From Polluticaenibacter yanchengensis (GTDB taxonomy: Bacteria; Bacteroidota; Bacteroidia; Chitinophagales; Chitinophagaceae): DNA of 63,307 bases. The position numbers and the translations under genes were made by a program. How positions within the stretch are numbered: the first letter of the stretch is position 1; each line of letters opens with the position of its first letter. The stretch covers positions 1 through 63,307 of the forward strand of contig JAQGEF010000022.1 of the NCBI GenBank assembly GCA_027854065.1, in the 5' to 3' direction. Under the pieces are notes generated by a model that saw only the letters and a program-made list of their open reading frames with translations, searched no databases and was not told where the DNA came from. Shown here one piece after another: positions 62,360 to 63,307 of the stretch.

Positions 62360-63307
62360 TTATCTTTTCTTTTTTACTGGTGCTGGTGCTGCTTGATTAG
62401 AAGTTGTACTTTTTGCTTTAAATAACCCTTTAGCTCCGTGAGTAGTTCTTTTTTTATCTGCTCCATTTCCACCATCCCCATTTGCTTTTTCTTTTGAGAG
62501 GGTATTTGTTTCATTGATTGCATTTTCTTCTTCTACATCATCCACACCTTTCTTTTTAGTCAAAAGGTCTTTGATAAATTTAACCAAGTTATTCTTGAAA
62601 TGTTTGGCGTGCTTCAATTCGTGAGCAAAAATCATTGCAGGAGAGTGTCTGTTACCTTCGGCATCAATGCCACCTGTTAAAGGATTCCATTCAATAGTGC
62701 CAAATTCAGTTGCACTCATGTAATCTGCATTTGTAATTTCTTCTACTTCTAATGTTTTATTCCCATTTGCATCTATTCCGCTTACATTCTTAAACCCAGA
62801 ATTTTGAAAATTTGCTGCACCTTCTGGTTTTGACGTTTCTTTAATATTTAAAATTTTTGAAGCATTTTCAAAGTCTGTAAAATCAGCTTCTGCTGAAGTG
62901 CCTTTAAAATATGCTTTCGTTGCAACATAAGATTTTAGAATAGCAGAATTTTCCATTCCTTTTTCTATAACAGTTCCAGCCTTTGTGATAGTAGCAACTT
63001 TATTGCCTTTTTGGTCAAATAGTATAACATCATTTCCATCAGGGTCAATGAATACAATTGGATTATTTAAGCAAAAAGCATAAGCTGAAATAGACGGATA
63101 TTTTCCAGCTTTAGCATCAACACTCAGCCATCTCGCCAATCTACTATCATATATCCTAGCCCCAAAGTCGAGGTTATTACCCTCACCACTTATTTCATTA
63201 TCATTCTCTTTACCATTAAATCCATAACGGTAACCATTGCTTTCTAAAGAACCATCACCATCTCCACCATCTTCTACTTCTTCCACTAATATATTATCCA
63301 ACCAGAA
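62360..63307 (-). CDS. Rhs-family toxin C-terminus with M91-like metallopeptidase motif (partial)
   Basis: The 3' part of a gene that starts beyond the right edge; the frame stays open to the edge, so no start codon is assigned. The first 100 visible residues carry the Rhs/YD-repeat core signature (YRYGFNGKENDNE, then NLDFGARIYDSRLARWLSVD, ending in PIVFIDPDG). After this core comes a variable C-terminal domain with IEWNPLTGG and MIFAHELKHAKHFK, an HELKH zinc-protease motif like the M91/NleD effector peptidases. A Lys/Ala/Ser/Thr-rich tail follows. This is the layout of a polymorphic Rhs toxin; the target is unknown. Confidence 0.82.
   Translation of the reverse strand, partial: FWLDNILVEEVEDGGDGDGSLESNGYRYGFNGKENDNEISGEGNNLDFGARIYDSRLARWLSVDAKAGKYPSISAYAFCLNNPIVFIDPDGNDVILFDQKGNKVATITKAGTVIEKGMENSAILKSYVATKAYFKGTSAEADFTDFENASKILNIKETSKPEGAANFQNSGFKNVSGIDANGNKTLEVEEITNADYMSATEFGTIEWNPLTGGIDAEGNRHSPAMIFAHELKHAKHFKNNLVKFIKDLLTKKKGVDDVEEENAINETNTLSKEKANGDGGNGADKKRTTHGAKGLFKAKSTTSNQAAPAPVKKKR

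Overview
This window comes from a chromosome of the phylum Bacteroidota, most likely the Chitinophagaceae or a close relative. The evidence is type IX secretion cargo with C-terminal sorting domains, the gliding-associated genes gldE and gldC, a type III glutamine synthetase, and an arginine pathway using an N-acyl-ornithine carbamoyltransferase. Several genes carry Bacteroidota-type -7 promoters (TAnnTTTG) and few have visible Shine-Dalgarno sites. Base composition looks moderately AT-rich by eye; it was not calculated. I saw no rRNA, tRNA or CRISPR array, and no insertion sequence with a transposase.

Layout. Positions 1-6.3 kb hold a Ca2+/H+ antiporter, an exported thioredoxin-like protein, an HU-type DNA-binding protein, and a mutY-ssb-gldE run. 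Positions 6.6-10.3 kb hold a small SnoaL-like gene, then a cysteine-rich exported protein, an exported HMA-like domain protein and a TonB-dependent receptor with a Cys-Cys motif; the last three look like a metal-handling cluster. Positions 10.4-19 kb hold an esterase lipoprotein, a glycosyltransferase, a coiled-coil protein, glnN, a CBM48-like protein with a basic tail, and heme A synthase. Positions 19-24.6 kb hold a thioesterase with an acyl-CoA ligase, and a TolC plus adaptor efflux pair. A tandem array of about 167-bp quasi-palindromic units follows. Positions 25.4-29.3 kb hold an SOS-associated YedK protein and three arginine-pathway genes. Positions 29.5-39.2 kb hold metG, two type IX secretion cargo proteins, yqeY, gldC, purM and an OmpA-type protein.

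Positions 39.4-45.3 kb hold the threonine operon thrA-thrB-thrC plus a DUF2520 gene. Upstream of thrA lies an unlabelled 31-codon leader ORF with an Ile-Ile-Thr-Thr-Thr-Gly-Thr-Thr run, small hairpins and a good promoter. This looks like an E. coli thrL-style attenuation or translational-coupling leader in a Bacteroidota genome. Positions 45.6-47.8 kb hold an LptF/G permease and an exported Mn-type superoxide dismutase. Positions 48-58.6 kb hold a saccharide-degradation cluster: an MGH1-like hydrolase, a sialidase/propeller-like hydrolase, a GH43-like lipoprotein, and a beta-helix plus TIM-barrel-like protein. It is interrupted by a zeta-toxin gene that overlaps a 50-codon partner. An SSS symporter and a LOG-family gene follow. 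The right end has a 21-bp minisatellite, an REP-like inverted repeat, and the 3' end of an Rhs protein carrying an HELKH metallopeptidase motif next to a small exported protein.

Across the whole window the gaps are occupied by a dispersed GC-rich repeat family with conserved ends (GGGCTGCGGG at one end, AGCCCCAAATAAAA at the other). In most copies the AT-rich end abuts the 3' end of a gene.
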